From: Sclerodactyla briareus
Lineage: Eukaryota; Echinodermata; Holothuroidea; Dendrochirotida; Sclerodactylidae
DNA: 64,000 bases
Reading direction: 5' to 3'
Assembly: GCA_026419785.1 (NCBI GenBank)
Contig: JAODTK010001665.1
Coordinates: 124,001-188,000 of the forward strand
Part shown: positions 1 to 12,090 of the stretch, piece after piece
Position numbering within the stretch: position 1 is the first letter of the stretch
Layout of the letters: each line of letters begins with the position of its first letter
The notes under the pieces: generated by a model
Seen by the model: only the letters and a program-made list of their open reading frames with translations
Told to the model about the DNA's origin: nothing
Databases searched by the model: none
Made by a program: the position numbers and the translations under genes

Positions 1-446
1 TGTCTACTGCGAGGGCATGTACAATGACGTTTGGCATCAGCTGTGGTAGCCTAGAGGAAAAAAAAAGTTGTCACCCACACCCGGGCATTCTGAATATCAC
101 ATATTGGAACTTCTTGCATCCATTGTTGCTCTACTAGAATTTGTCTCTGCAGCTTCTCTGTAAATTAAAGTTAGCGTTTCAGAAACTGTATGCGTCGATG
201 CAATATAACTCGTACAAATGCAATCAATTGCCATTGGGGTAAGCTCGGAAAGGGGACATTTTTCTCTTCAAAGTTATTTAAGCAATTAATTATTTAATAG
301 CTCAATGATCAACACCCTCCGTTAGGCCTCACGCTGCCACTCTCTTTTGCTATTGCAGCAATTCCTGGTGGTAAATGTCAATTCTGCCCCTCATTCTTTC
401 CTTTGTTTGATTCCTGGAAAAAGTTCGAGGCTCTGTAGTCATGTGA
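1..446. other. No gene recognised
   Basis: This stretch is ordinary AT-rich sequence. I see no convincing open frame, splice-bounded exon or repeat copy in it. A short TG microsatellite begins at about 442 and leads into the satellite array that follows. Confidence 0.4.
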
Positions 447-479
447 GTGTGTGTGTGTGTGTGTGATGCTTCCTTGCTT

Positions 480-2095
480 GTAACACCACACATAACGCGA
501 CCCAACCTGGATGATGAGCTCATACTTGGTATGTGGGTTTCCCATGATGGTAATGATCCCTATTGGTTTGGGGTCAGGTCAAAGGTTCACCAGAGGTCAA
601 AGTCCGAAAAAGTTGGTCCGATCAAGCTAAAGTGGTGTGTAGCTTTCTTATGGGGAGTACAAGAACCCTATTGTTTTCATTCAGGTCAGGGGTTGCAATT
701 TTGCGCGAAGAGCAAATCGAAATGTCAATTTTGGGACAATTTTGGTGTAAACACGAGATGGATGGATGAAGTCATACTAGTATGTGTGTTCCTCAGATGA
801 GTACATGACTCGTATGTTTTGGGGTCAGGTCAGAGTCATCTAAGGACAAGAGAGGTAAAAAAGTTGGAACATTGGAAACATGTTACGTCAGAATGGTTGG
901 TCCGATCAAGCTGAAGTAGCATATAGCTTTTTAGGGGAGAGTACAGGAACCCTATTGTTTAGTTCAGGTCAGGGAGGTGATTTTGGTCAAATAGGAAATT
1001 GTGAGATGAAAAAAATTCGATTTTTTCAAACATTTTGGCTTGTAAATATGCACAACTCCACCAAGCCTGGATGGATGAAGCTTCAACCTAGTAGGTGTGT
1101 TCCCATGAATAGTACATGAATCCTATTGTTTGGGGTCAGGTCCAGAGGTCATCTGAGGACAAGAGAGGTAAAAGTCTGGAAACATTGTAACACTGTTAAG
1201 TCCAGAATGGTTGGTCCGATCAAAGATGTATTTGGATATAGCTTTCTTGGGGGGGAGTACAGGAACCCTAGTGTTTTTAGTTCAGGTCAGGGGTGGCATT
1301 TTGGTCAAAGTAGGAAATTTGTGAAAATTAGATTTTTCTTTTTTCGACCCGTTTTGGTTGTAAAAAATATGATAACTCGACCCCACCGGATGGATGAAGC
1401 TCATACTGTGTGTGTTCCCCATGATGAGTACAGAACTTTGTTTTGGAGGTCAGGCAGAGGGGTGCATCTGAGGTCACCAGAGTCATAGTTCTGAAAACCT
1501 TGTAAACACAATAATTCCCGAATGGTTGCGATCAAGTTGAAAAATTTGTGTTATAGATCTGGTATTATGGGGGAGTACAGGAACCCTATGTTTTTGTTGA
1601 GGGTCCGGGGTGTGAAAATTGTGAAAAGTCAATATTTGGGCCAATTTTAACTTGGGTAACAGTTAAACTCGACCCCATTGGATGGATGAAGCTTTCATAT
1701 TTGGTATGTGTATGTTACCCATGATAATTACATGAACCCTATCGTTTTGGGTCAGTTCAGGTCAGAGGTCATTGATGTCAAAGTCTGAAAACCTTGTATG
1801 TTAAAACAGGACAAGTCCAGAAGGGTTGGTCCGAATCAAGTTGAAATTTGGGGTCTAGCTCCTTAGGGGGGAGTACAGGAATTGCTATTCATTTCTGACT
1901 AGGGCGGGGGTTGTGATTGTTGGTCAAACAGCAATTGTGAAAAAGCCAATATTTTTGACCAATTTGGCGTGTAAACATGATAACTCAATTCCACTTGGAT
2001 GGATTAAAGCGCCAACTTGTAGGTGTGCTCCCCAAGATGAGTACATGAACCCCATTGTTTGGGGTAGGTCAAGAGGCATCTTAGGTCACTAGATG
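480..2095 (+). repeat. Satellite array, ~310 bp unit, about six copies
   Basis: Six diverged copies of one unit follow each other, seen from the recurring phrase TGGATGGATGAAGCT at about 505, 757, 1067, 1388, 1680 and 1997. Each unit then carries GAGTACATGAACCCTATTGT, a GGGGTCAGGTCAGAGGTCA block, GGTTGGTCCGATCAAG, AGCTTTCTTATGGGGGAGTA and a second AGTTCAGGTCAGGGGTG. The spacing is about 250 to 325 bases and copies differ by many small indels. Short open frames across it (for example 447-800 and 1126-1488) move from copy to copy and are not genes. The same unit occurs inverted at 19290-21010 and once at 60840-61110, so it is a dispersed family with tandem internal structure, perhaps part of a transposon. 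I do not recognise the family name. Confidence 0.85.
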
Positions 2096-3060
2096 GGAGT
2101 TGAAACCTTGGAATTAGGTGTAGCTTCTATATCAAGGAGGATAGAAACCTTATGGTGGTGCCGAAAATGGGACAATTTGTCAGACGTTATGTTGCCCATT
2201 AATGAGCTTGGTACCAATCTCCATTTTTTCTGTGTCGGGCTTAGTGTTGTCAGAGAGAGTCAAGGAAGCACTAAACTTTTGGCTTTCTGGTGTGTCTGCC
2301 TGAATGAAATTCAGCTATCACTTTGGCACATGTGTGTGCGATTGGGTATGTAGGTTGTGTGTCACGCTTTCTAATTAGGAGGATTTCTCCCGACCGTTAC
2401 GGCCAGATTGGTGACAAATTTGGATGCAGCACGGAGTTGGGTGTAGATGATTATGTTTTAAATTTTAGTAACCAAGACTTTGGTTTGAAAATGGTGATTA
2501 GGCCTTATTCATGTATTCATGTTTCAAATTGTTAGGCAGGATTTCAGGAGCAACATACATGCCAGTTGGTCAGACTTTCACGAAACTTGATGATATGTCC
2601 TACTTCAGTCCCGATAAATTTGAAATAGACTCGGAATCACTAAAGGTCACTAAGCATATCTAATTCGCAATAATTTAATGGAAATCTTCAAGTTCTCAGA
2701 ATGATGTGAATGTCTGTGGATGTTATATGTTATAAAATATACGGCCGGGGTCACTAGAGGTCATTTAATGTTTCCAGTTCATAATTAATGCAAATTTCGA
2801 ACTCGGTCAAATTTTTACAAAACTCAATGCCCTATGGTTGAAGAGCCTTGCTTGATGTTCGCTTTTGTTATTGATGTCGAGTTAGGATTTTTTTTAGTTT
2901 TTGTGAGGCCCATCCAGCTTTAGTCACATGAATGTTGGCAACCAATAACCCCGCCATTTCGTACTGATGTTATTAGCGACCAAACAATAGCCAATACCCA
3001 TTCAGATGTCATCCAGGTGATTTTAAAATTTTATAGTAATATTGTAACAGTATAAAAAAC
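2096..3060 (+). repeat. Diverged repeat related to 4780-5360
   Basis: No gene is visible. The segment around 2285-2420 (CCTGAATGAAATTCAG, TGTGTGTCAC, GAGGATTTCT) matches the segment at 4805-4910 in the same order, so both are copies of one dispersed repeat downstream of the satellite. Another shared block is the AAATCTTCAAGTTCTCAG-like stretch near 2680 and near 5110. The two short open frames at 2093-2535 have no recognisable domain. Confidence 0.45.
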
Positions 3061-3099
3061 ACTCACTTGTCACTAAATGGGAGCACAAGCCTGGAAGGC

Positions 3100-3590
3100 A
3101 CCTAGCCGCACCCACCCGCTGTTTCCAATTGCCTGCCTGCTTGGGAAATCGACCAGGCATGGGCCTGGCCCATCGCCCCAACTCCCTGAGGACCTATGAA
3201 GCTGTTGCAACCATGAGCTACGGGGCGTCTCGGTGGGTCAGACCCAACCCCACGGATCCCGTACACGGGACGCAGTGGGGAGATAGTCGCCGGGAAGCGG
3301 GCCATATGCCCAAAGAAGAGCAGTTGGCGATCGCGAATCAGGCGAGCTAACCTCACCATCCCCACATCCCCACAAAGATATTGCATTAGATATGTGATCC
3401 TGCCAGCGGCAACTGAGGGGATGCGACGAAGTGGGGGGGCAGTCAAAATGGATCCAATACCGTCTCAGCCAAGCAGTGAGGCTCCAGGCTCCACTAGAAT
3501 ATGGCAACAAGACTGGGAGCACAAGAAAGGCAAAAAACACGGAGCTTGGTGCTTTTTGCTCAGATACCGCGAACGCCAGACAGCACTATC
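3100..3590 (-). mobile_element. LINE fragment, C-terminal part of reverse-transcriptase ORF
   Basis: Read on the minus strand, two overlapping frames give pieces of the tail of a non-LTR retrotransposon polyprotein. The upstream frame (from about 3500) has GAWSLTAWLRRYW and WQDHISNA, matching the usual ETWTLT...L..F....L..I....W.D...N pattern after the RT palm. The next frame has RLARLIRDRQLLFFGHMARF, the common R...L.WLGH..RM block of LINE C-termini, followed by PPRRPVAHG. The frame changes between the blocks, so it is a 5'-truncated, inactive copy. Related fragments lie at 32500-32720 (opposite orientation) and 34300-34570. The clade (RTE-, CR1- or L2-like) cannot be settled from this piece. 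Confidence 0.7.
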
Positions 3591-3714
3591 CGAGTGATTT
3601 CAGAATCCATATGCAAGTCAAGGCACAAAATGCAAATCTAGGATCACGAATAGGCAAGACTATCGGCTCAAGAACCCTCTTGTTCTATGATATTATAGAG
3701 TAGCAAGAGAGTTG

Positions 3715-3975
3715 ACTGCTCGAGGCAAGGGCAGACCTGGATACTGCAAAACTGTGGGTCAGCTGGGAACCTTTGCAGGTAAGCGGAAATAAAAAGTCTC
3801 TGGTAAAATTAAAAAATAAAAAAAAAACAGTGTTGGCAACCCACATTCCCAGGCAACCGCCAGACCGGATACTGCACTTGTTAGGCCAGGATGCACGTTG
3901 CCAGGTAAGCGGGATAATAAAGTCTCTGGTATGACCCGAGGAGATTTACAAACCTCAATTGACCGGGTGGTAAGC
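3715..3975 (-). mobile_element. Fragments of the tRNA-derived SINE family 1
   Basis: Two short pieces carry GCAGACCTGGATACTGCA-like sequence (3733 and 3861) and the tail phrase AAAGTCTCTGGTATGACCCG (3919-3938), which are diagnostic of the SINE seen complete at 26290-26690. The first piece breaks off in an A-rich tract at 3810-3830. The internal region and tRNA head are missing, so these are partial or decayed insertions. Confidence 0.55.
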
Positions 3976-4179
3976 AGGACACTCTACAACAGTGCTATAG
4001 CCAATCAGGATCATAGTCAGGAGAGCACCAACTCTTATTTTAACCTTCAATGCTTTACACCACGCACAACATGATAATGGGAGCTTGTAGTATTTATGTG
4101 CAGGGCCCCAAATATGGGCATCATAGGGCTTTGAGTTGATAAGCCCTATGAATAAAACGAATAAAGAAATGAAAAGTAG

Positions 4180-4780
4180 CTGGGAATAATATAAAGAAAT
4201 TCATATGACCAAGTTTGCAGTACAAGATGCTGTCGGGATGCCCCCCCCCCTCCCACCAGAGGGAACCTGCCTACAGGCCCTACATAATGAGGAGTGCATG
4301 AGTTGTACTATCAAAATGTGCTGTTGCAACAGAGATACCATACGGGTCCCTGCAAAAACCATGGCTAACAAAATGGCGCAGCTCCAACGAACAAGGGCAC
4401 TCGATACTATAGGTTGCGTTGTTTTCCCAGCGTTCTTTTCACGTCTGTGATACCGTATATGACCTCCCCCACTGGTGAAGTGCATTCGTCTGACACCGAA
4501 CATGTGCCAGCAATGGCATATGAAGCCCCTCCCTGTCATATGACACTGCATTGGATACTGGTTGAGCGCTTACACCTTGCAGCTCCGCTATTTGGATCAA
4601 ATTGATCCATGCCTATGACTACAAAAAAGACATCTGAAGACACGTAATCAGTCGAAAGGGCAACCAACCGCGTTCGAAATATGGGTTTGTGGTAGCATCG
4701 GAAATGCTTCCTCAAATGAGGCAAGCAAGATTGCTACAAACTTTCGGGACGTGCATAGCGTCAGTTTGTACACAAGACTG
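4180..4780. other. No gene recognised
   Basis: Overlapping short open frames on both strands (4201-4551, 4205-4450, 4414-4605) show no domain, signal peptide or splice-bounded exon. I treat them as chance frames in unique or old repeat sequence. Confidence 0.35.
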
Positions 4781-5360
4781 TAGACAGCATACGGTTTTTG
4801 TCTCGCCTGAATGAAAATTCAGGAAGAGATTAGTTGACTCACTTTGGAAGTTGTGTGTGTGTGTGTCACATTTTCTTGTGTAGAGGATTTCTTCACAAAC
4901 CTTGATGGCGGTCATTTTAAAGGTGGGTAATTAGCTTATTTTAGGTAATTTATTGTTAAAGCTCGTTAGCAAGAGTACACAAGAACCGTAGGTGCTACAG
5001 TGATGTAGTTTGGCATGTAGGACCTGGATGACAGGTAGATGAAAACTGATTAGATTTCAGCCTGAAATATGCTAATAAGTGGTCTAATTTGCATATACGT
5101 TAGGCGGGGAATTCTTCAAGTTCGTCAAATCGAACTTAGGATGTAATCTGCCTGTTCCGTGAGAAATATTTAAAAAGTGAAGGCGGGTCACTGGAGGTCT
5201 TAATGTGTCTTCTAATGTGCTTTTGATGGCAATTTTTGAAAGTGGCGTTGGATTTCCCAAAACTTGGTGGATATGATTCACCTCTGATTCCTGATCATTT
5301 GGAAGGTACAGCTGGGTCAGTAGAGGGTTCATTGGATGGCCAATTTGCATAAATATTCCA
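4780..5360 (+). repeat. Dispersed repeat, second copy of 2260-2860 type
   Basis: This stretch has CCTGAATGAAAATTCAGG, a TG run, GAGGATTTCTTCACAAACCTTG and later AATTCTTCAAGTTCG, in the same order as the region beginning near 2285. The copies are strongly diverged, so I only claim kinship, not boundaries. Confidence 0.4.
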
Positions 5361-6550
5361 TTTCCCCCCCAAACTGGTAAGGAATTTAGCCCAAAAATCA
5401 GTAGGTTCTATGGTCTGTAACATCGGATCTGATGTGTTTGATGTTCATGAATTGGATTGAATTCCATCATATAATGGCTTCTGTTAGAATAACGCACTGA
5501 GGAAGAGTAAACCATAGTTCCTGTTACAAATTGCGGTTATAAGCTGATCAACAAGCAAACCACCTCTCTTACCAACCAATTTGTACGTTGTTAGACCTTC
5601 AAAAATACTGTAACATTTTTCTTCCTCTCTTCTTGCCTGGGGACTGTCGGACAAATGTTGAGGTTTCCTAAAGATTTATTTTGAGACATCCTTGCCTGCT
5701 GCATGGGATAGTTTGTTGGTGTGTGGGGAGGCGGGGGACGGGGGTTTGCTGCTGGCAGGGGAGTGGGCACGGTCCGGCTGCTTGGAAAAATAAAAGGAAA
5801 TGAATAATGAAGGAAAATGATTTTAAAAAGGCATAAAAGCCCTGGCTGCTAAGGGGTTTTAGAACATTTCAAGTTGGATTTTGGGTCAAAGAAGTGAGTG
5901 GACTGAGCGATAAACTTTGTTCAAATTTGGGTATTAATGGAGAAAGATTGGGGGGGAGGGGGGGGGGGCATGAAAAAAAAAAAAAAAATAAGGCACTTCT
6001 GTAATAAGAGTCAAACTCATTGGTCAGTTTTATTTTAGGAAGCTTTAGGAATTTTATTTGTTATATGTGAAATATGTGATGTTCGTTGACATGACCATGG
6101 TCTGCTTGAACTAGGTGATAGAAACCACCGAGAGTTTGCAAACCAGGCGAGACACTTTTCGGCGATTGGCTTGTCTACATTCCTCCCCAAATTGCTAAAG
6201 GTTTGTCGTACTATTCAAACGCTGCGCTTCAACCAAATTGAGGAGGCTATACAACATTTTTTTGTTCCTTTCGCTTTTGAGATGAAGACTCTATAGTGAT
6301 GTCGATAAATTCCTATGGCGAGGACCATGTCACGTTGGGGGGCCCCCGTTCATGACTTGTCATCCTTCCCACCAAATCATTGGTGGAGGGGGCCGGTGGT
6401 AGTGGTTGGAAAGCAAAAATGGTGAAACCAGCGAGAAAGGGTTGCGGTAGGTTCCTGTGAGAGGCTGCCTCAGCATGCCACCATTGGTGGGGCCCACACA
6501 GGTTTCAAAACAGAAGATTCTGAAGGAGACGTGTCAATATTTCAACTCAT
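5361..6550. other. No gene; homopurine tract
   Basis: Nothing coding is visible. A G-run and A-run follow each other at 5949-5991, a homopurine tract that is prone to assembly error. The remainder is AT-rich without a recognisable repeat. Confidence 0.35.
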
Positions 6551-6579
6551 CATCACTCCAGGCCATTGGTTGGAGGGTA

Positions 6580-7450
6580 TATTAGTGGTCACGAGCGCAC
6601 ATGTGATACTATCACAGGGTACATGGTGGAAGGTATATTAGTGGTAATGTGCGTCACCATGATACATATCAAAGGGTACATTGGTGGAGGGGATCATAGT
6701 GTAAGGAGCGCACCATGAATTACCTATCAGAGGGTACATTGGTGGAGGGTAGATAAGAGTGGTAATGAGCACCACCATGATACCTATCGGAGGGTATAAT
6801 AGTGGTAATGAGCCGCCACCATGATACGATCCAAGGGTGGGACAGTGGTGGAGGGTAATTAGTGGTAATGAGCGTTCACCATGATACCTACAAAGGGACA
6901 TTGGTGAGGGTTCATAATAGTGGTAATGAGCGTCACCATGATACCTATCAGAGGGTGCATTGGTGGAGGGGAATAGTAGTGGTAATGAGAGCCACCATGA
7001 TAACCTATCAAAGGGTGGTACTGGGGGAGGGTATAATAGTGGTAATGAGCGCAACCCTGAACCTATCACAGGGTACATTGGTGGACGGGTTATTTTTATA
7101 TTAGTGGTAATGGAGCGCCACCATGATATCTATCAAAGGGTACATGGTGGAGGGTATATTAGTGGTAATGAGCGCCACCATGATACCTATCAGAGGGTGC
7201 ATTGGTGGAGGGCTATTAGTGGTAATGAGCGCCACCATACCTATCAAGGTACATGGTGAGGGTATAATAGTGGTAATGAGCGTCACCATGATACCTATCA
7301 AAGGGTACATTGGGGAGAGTATAATAGTGGTAATGAGCACCACCATGATACCTATCAGAGGGTACATTGGGGGAGGGTAGGAATTAGTGGGAATGGCGCC
7401 ACATGATACCATCAAAGGTGCATTGGTGGAGATATATTAGTGGTCACCAT
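6580..7450. repeat. Minisatellite, ~57-60 bp unit, about 14 copies
   Basis: The core AGTGGTAATGAGCG..CACCATGATACCTATCA..GGGTACATTGGTGGAGGGTATA recurs roughly every 57-60 bases from 6630 to 7440. Individual units lose or gain a few bases. Open frames across it on both strands (6638-7078, 6960-7259, 7101-7415) are repeat-encoded and not genes. The array sits directly upstream of a LINE 3' fragment on the other strand. Confidence 0.9.
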
Positions 7451-7554
7451 GAAGGGGGCAAATGGTGCGAGGTGTAGGATGGACGAGGACATAGGTGGGT
7501 TTATTCTGCCCCCACCGTGTATACAATGTGGGATTTATGTGGAAGTGTTTTCTG

Positions 7555-7800
7555 TTTAGTTTAGTTTAGTCGGGAGGGTCGGAAGAACGAGTGCTCATGG
7601 ACCACCTGAAACTCAAAACCCAAGAAGAAGAGTAGTACGGGCTCAAAAGAACTCTCCAACAATTCCTGAGAAACACGCTCGAGACTGTTTTCGAAGGCCT
7701 TAACACTCTTAGACCGAACAAAAATCTTCCGGGAGGCTGTTCCACTCATTGAGCACTCTTTGCGAAGAGAAATACTCTCAAAAATTTCCAATCTGCAACA
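7555..7800 (-). mobile_element. LINE 3' fragment, RT ORF C-terminus
   Basis: On the minus strand, one frame gives RVLNEWNSLPEDF and the next gives VRSKSVKAFENSLERV. Together they match the well-known C-terminal motif of CR1/L2/Jockey-type LINEs (R..N.WN.LP..VV.A.S...FK..LD). A single-base shift separates the two halves. Only the 3' end of the element is present, as is usual for target-primed insertions. Confidence 0.7.
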
Positions 7801-8425
7801 TTATCTAATGACTGGGTTGGGGCAATGTGTCCCACATAAGAGTAACATGTAGAAAATTTCAGAGGAAGTATTAGAAAGAAAGGACATCAAAGCCATGCGG
7901 ACAGGCATTTGAGAACCTGAATCAAATCATCTTAAAGTCAGACCATAGGACGCTTCATCTTCCCTCGTGAAGGGAAATTCACGCCACAATATATTTTAAA
8001 ATTTCAGTATTGCATGTGCATTAAAATTCATGCCAATCAACTGTGTTTCCGTTAATAGCATGTTCGTTAGAATTTTCAAAGATTACCAATAATCACTGCT
8101 ATTTGGCAATGTTGCAATTGGCAACTTCGATGACGTAATATTACCAATTTTTGAGAGAAAATGTTAAGAAATCTGTCTTTTCCATCATGGATTGGTAGAT
8201 ATGAATCACAAAAAGGTTGGCCGTTTGCCGAAGAAATACAGACAAATTGATGGAATTTGAGGATACCATCTTCTGCCCAAACGAACATGCTATGAATCAT
8301 GGAACCAAGAGTGATATGAAATGATTTTTTATTCTCTCAACATGGTAACACCAAGAGAGTAATAATTTAGCTTGAATTTCCCTTTAAGGGGAATATTGCA
8401 GTAGGTGAACTAATCACGTAGCCCT
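7801..8425. other. No gene recognised
   Basis: The sequence is AT-rich with one short minus-strand frame (8076-8300) that shows no domain. It could include further LINE 3' sequence, but I see no match that supports this. Confidence 0.3.
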
Positions 8426-8429
8426 CCTT

Positions 8430-8800
8430 TGAAATGATCTAAAGACCGCTCCGGGTGAGGTATACCCAATGATCATGTAATAAGACGACGATCTGGTGGT
8501 CTCACCAATGATCAGGTATAATGACTGGAACGCCCAGGGTGAGGTCTTACCAATGATCATGTAATAATGACTGGATGTCGTGTGAGGGTTACCAATGATC
8601 ATGTAATGACTGGAACGCTCCGTTGGTCTTACCATGATCATGTATAATGACTGGAAAACGCTCGGCGGCGGTGAGGTCTTACCACTGATCATGTAATGAC
8701 TGGAACGCTCGGGTGAGGTTTTACCATGATAATGTAATAAGCCTGGAATGCTTCCGATCGTGAGGTTTCATTTAACAAAGATAGGTAATAATGGACTGGA
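8430..8800. repeat. Minisatellite, ~55 bp unit, about seven copies
   Basis: The unit reads GTGAGGTCTTACCAATGATCATGTAATAATGACTGGAACGCTCCGG with variable indels and repeats about every 50-57 bases. On the minus strand each unit contains TGATCATTGGTAAGACC, which resembles a splice donor (G|GTAAGA) after a short open frame. The minus-strand frame 8414-8692 is repeat-encoded. Confidence 0.85.
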
Positions 8801-8819
8801 CGTGTGGTTACTTTTATGT

Positions 8820-9290
8820 ATTGCATTATGGCAGACCGAAACTCAATAAGAAATATTAGCTATTGAGTGTACCCATGGGCACAATCAGCCTCGCCAAATT
8901 TGGCCTGTGACATCACAGGGGGAGGAAACTGCAGGATCCCCTCTGCTACAGAAGGCCACACGTTTGAAAATCTTGATCAAACAAATATAGATGGGTCCAA
9001 ATAATACAGAATTGTTCACAAAATATTGGGGAATGATCTCATTTATTTTCTTCATCAAATATTGAGGAATAATCTCATTTATTTTCGAGTGAATACCCCT
9101 TTCGTATTTCTTCCTGTAATCAGCTGTGCAAAAAATGCAGCATTCACTGTGTAGGGTCTTATGGGCAAGACTTTGCGTCATTCCCCCCGTGAGTATAGAA
9201 TTCCAAATTCAGGATTGTAGTTTTGGGAAGTGTACTCTTCACCTATGCTAGTTTAAAAGCAAATCATGTCAACTGACCATTGGCCTTTGA
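8820..9290. other. No gene; short local duplication
   Basis: A segment ending ATTGAGGAATAATCTCATTTATTTTC is present twice in tandem (about 9024-9052 and 9060-9086). The minus-strand frame 8885-9181 crosses this duplication and shows no domain. Confidence 0.35.
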
Positions 9291-9294
9291 AAGG

Positions 9295-9480
9295 GGCAGA
9301 ATAGCTCAGTCGTTTTGAAGCCATTGGAAGTCCGACAACTTCCAATGGACAAGGGTGTCCCCTCGAAATGCTGTCACAACACCCACGTGTTTAAGGTGGG
9401 GGTACTTTTTGAGTGGGGTGACTTGTGAAGAGTACGAGTTGCTCTGTATGTGAATGCTTCCACATGTGAAGTCCCCAGAA
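9295..9480 (+). mobile_element. Possible tRNA-related SINE or repeat
   Basis: AGAATAGCTCAGTCGTTTTGAAGCC resembles a tRNA box A, and ACACCCACGTGTTTAAGGTGGGGGTAC follows. A similar layout (GCGGATTAGCTTGTAGTAC, then CACACCCACGTGTGATG and GGGGGGTACC) occurs at 57425-57505. The shared order suggests one dispersed family with a degenerate Pol III head. Confidence 0.4.
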
Positions 9481-10584
9481 GAAAGATGTGATGTGGCGTA
9501 TGAAATGGGTACTTCAGGAGAGGAAAAACAGTCAAGGCAAGAGATGTGTGCTGTTAGTACAGGCGTGCCAAGGTCACTTCTGATCAGGGGGTGGTTAATA
9601 TCAGTGGAGTCTTAGCAGTGTCCCTTCGGAACAAGGAGGTGGTACATAAGGAGGGGAAATTTTTGATATTAATATTAAATAAAACAGAATATGTTGTAGG
9701 GTGAGGGAAACCATTGAAGTGTGTCAAGCACAAAATCATTGCATATTTTTGGTGAGAGGAAGCCTATATATTTTTTGTTATGTGCTATTAACGAGAATGG
9801 GTGGATTCTGTTTTAGAATTTAAGACAGAAAAATAAATGTAAAAAACAAAAAAGTGTGCATAAGAAGAGATGCCACCAAGTTTAATATTGACAGTTTCTG
9901 CTTGAATAACTATAAGGCATAGTATAGACCATACTATTCTGCAAAAAGACATACGAACATATTGGAACCTTATTTCATTTGAATTTATCTATTTTTGATT
10001 GCACATTGCATTGAATGATCAAATTAGCTTTATGACTTATTTGTTTATTTCCAAAACCAACTATAAATTTTCGTTATGGTTAGCAGGCATTACTGTGCGT
10101 TGTAGATATACAGAGGAAATACAGTTTAGATTTCAGTCCAATGATGATCAACATGAGTATACAACTACAATATTACACTATATTACTAAAAACCATATTC
10201 TATGAGATTTTTTATAAATTATGGATCTAAAGGAGAAGAGCATGACAGACGATTTTTTGTCAACAGTGCTAGCACATGACCAACATTAAGGTGCTGTTAG
10301 CAGTCTGGGGGCATTGTTATGAAACTTTGTGGGTTAAAGAGCAAAACTTTCCTACCTTGTACAACTATTTCTGTTTCAATGTGCATTTAGTAAGGTAATC
10401 CACCATATTATTTTTTATTCTCACTAAATAAGGAGGGTGGTGAGAGGTTGTCTTACAGAGTGAAATTGGTGCGAATTATTTGTTGATCGTTTTTTAGCAG
10501 GTCTAAAACTGTTCTGATATATATACTGCATTCTTTTCACACCTATATATGCTGCATTCGTTCATAGTTTGTATAATATAGACC
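9481..10584. other. No gene recognised
   Basis: AT-rich sequence with several A-runs. The plus-strand frame 9999-10205 has no recognisable domain and AT-biased codons. Confidence 0.35.
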
Positions 10585-12054
10585 TCGTGCTGAAGGAATC
10601 GGAGTACGGTCTCGAGTCTCGAGTCCTTTTTCAGGGACGCGGAAATCGGAAGTTCAATGACTCGGACTCGGGACTAGACCCAAAGGACCCGGGGACTCGG
10701 TCCGAGTCTGGCTGAGTCCCCTCTGTTTTTTACAAATACAGAACTTGATTCAATCGTACAAGACAATCCAACTAATACGCCCGAACTCTATACCCAACGT
10801 AGCCCGACTGTTCCCACGTACTTCGACTGCTCGTTTGTTACATAGGAGGGCAAGGAAACAGGAGGGAAATTACATCATCACACGCTGGCATGTTTTACGG
10901 TCATAAATCAATATGAGATAACGATACATTGCAAGAAAAACTATACTTTGTGCGAAAAGTTTGCTAGTGATAAGAAACTGTTTGGCTATTAAATCAGCAT
11001 GGACAAAATATCCAAATTTTGAAAAGATCAATGAATGTGATACCCACTATCCGACACGTTTACAGCATTTATTCCTGTTTATGTGATACGCACAAAAAAT
11101 CAAAACACAACCTGGAAATACTGTGTGGGATATTTATAGCCTACTTCTCACACAACTTGTGCCAATATATATTAGGATACGTTCCTAACCATGTGCTCCT
11201 CATATTCTGTTATCAAAATGATAATTGTGCATTCTACTTTTCTGCCTAACGTGGTAAATCAATGTGACTAGATCATGGCAGAAGTATTCTCTATAATTCA
11301 TTGGGGTGCATTGCTTTTGCCCCCACTAACTTTTTTGCAGTAACACTTCGTTCTCTTGATCGATATGCGTCAGCTCATTTTTTCATGTAGCTGCCATATC
11401 TCACAATAGTGGAGTAGTCAATGATAATGTAGGGCCTATGTGAATTAAAGAGGGATTTACCAGAAGGCGAAAGGGTTTTAATGCTAACGAAACTCCCATA
11501 AAAAAGTAGATAAATGTAGACGAGAGCAATTTCATGCTCTATGCTTTTCAATTCAGTTCTGCATGGATAATCGAATTTTACAATTTGATTTTCAAATTAA
11601 AGATTTTCATATTTTTAGTGAATGTCCTCTAGTCCAGGATCCCTGTTCTACAAGACACCTCTTGCCAAACCAAATTAAGTATAGTCATCATTATGCCCTG
11701 TACCTATCTTTTTTCAGCTATCAGAGTCAATACAGATACCATGATATTGGGCCACTTGTCATGAGGGTCCACCACCCTCTCGAAAGTGTGGGGGGGGGGA
11801 TATGGGAGAGGGGGATATGGCCATATGTTCAAAATTTTAAAAGAAAAAAAAAAAATTTTTATAAAACAAAATAAAAAAATATTTAACCTTAAAAATCAAA
11901 AACCGTTAAAAAAATTAATATAAAAAATAAAGAATTAAAAATTAAAAAATTTTACACATAAAAAAAAAAAAAATATACCAAAAAAATTAAAAAAAAAATT
12001 AAAAAAAAATAATAAAAAAAAAAAAATTAAAAAATAATAAAATTAAAAATAAAA

Positions 12055-12090
<36 letters not shown>

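Noticed and set aside
447..1488. Open frames of 68-120 codons as a gene family in tandem
   Set aside because: They shift position in each copy of the 310 bp satellite, are broken by indels and have no domain.
6638..7415. Several open frames of 80-146 codons as genes
   Set aside because: They are the translation of a ~58 bp minisatellite and repeat the same peptide on both strands.
6580..8800. CRISPR-like arrays
   Set aside because: Units are contiguous without unique spacers, vary in length by indels, and sit in eukaryotic DNA; they are minisatellites.
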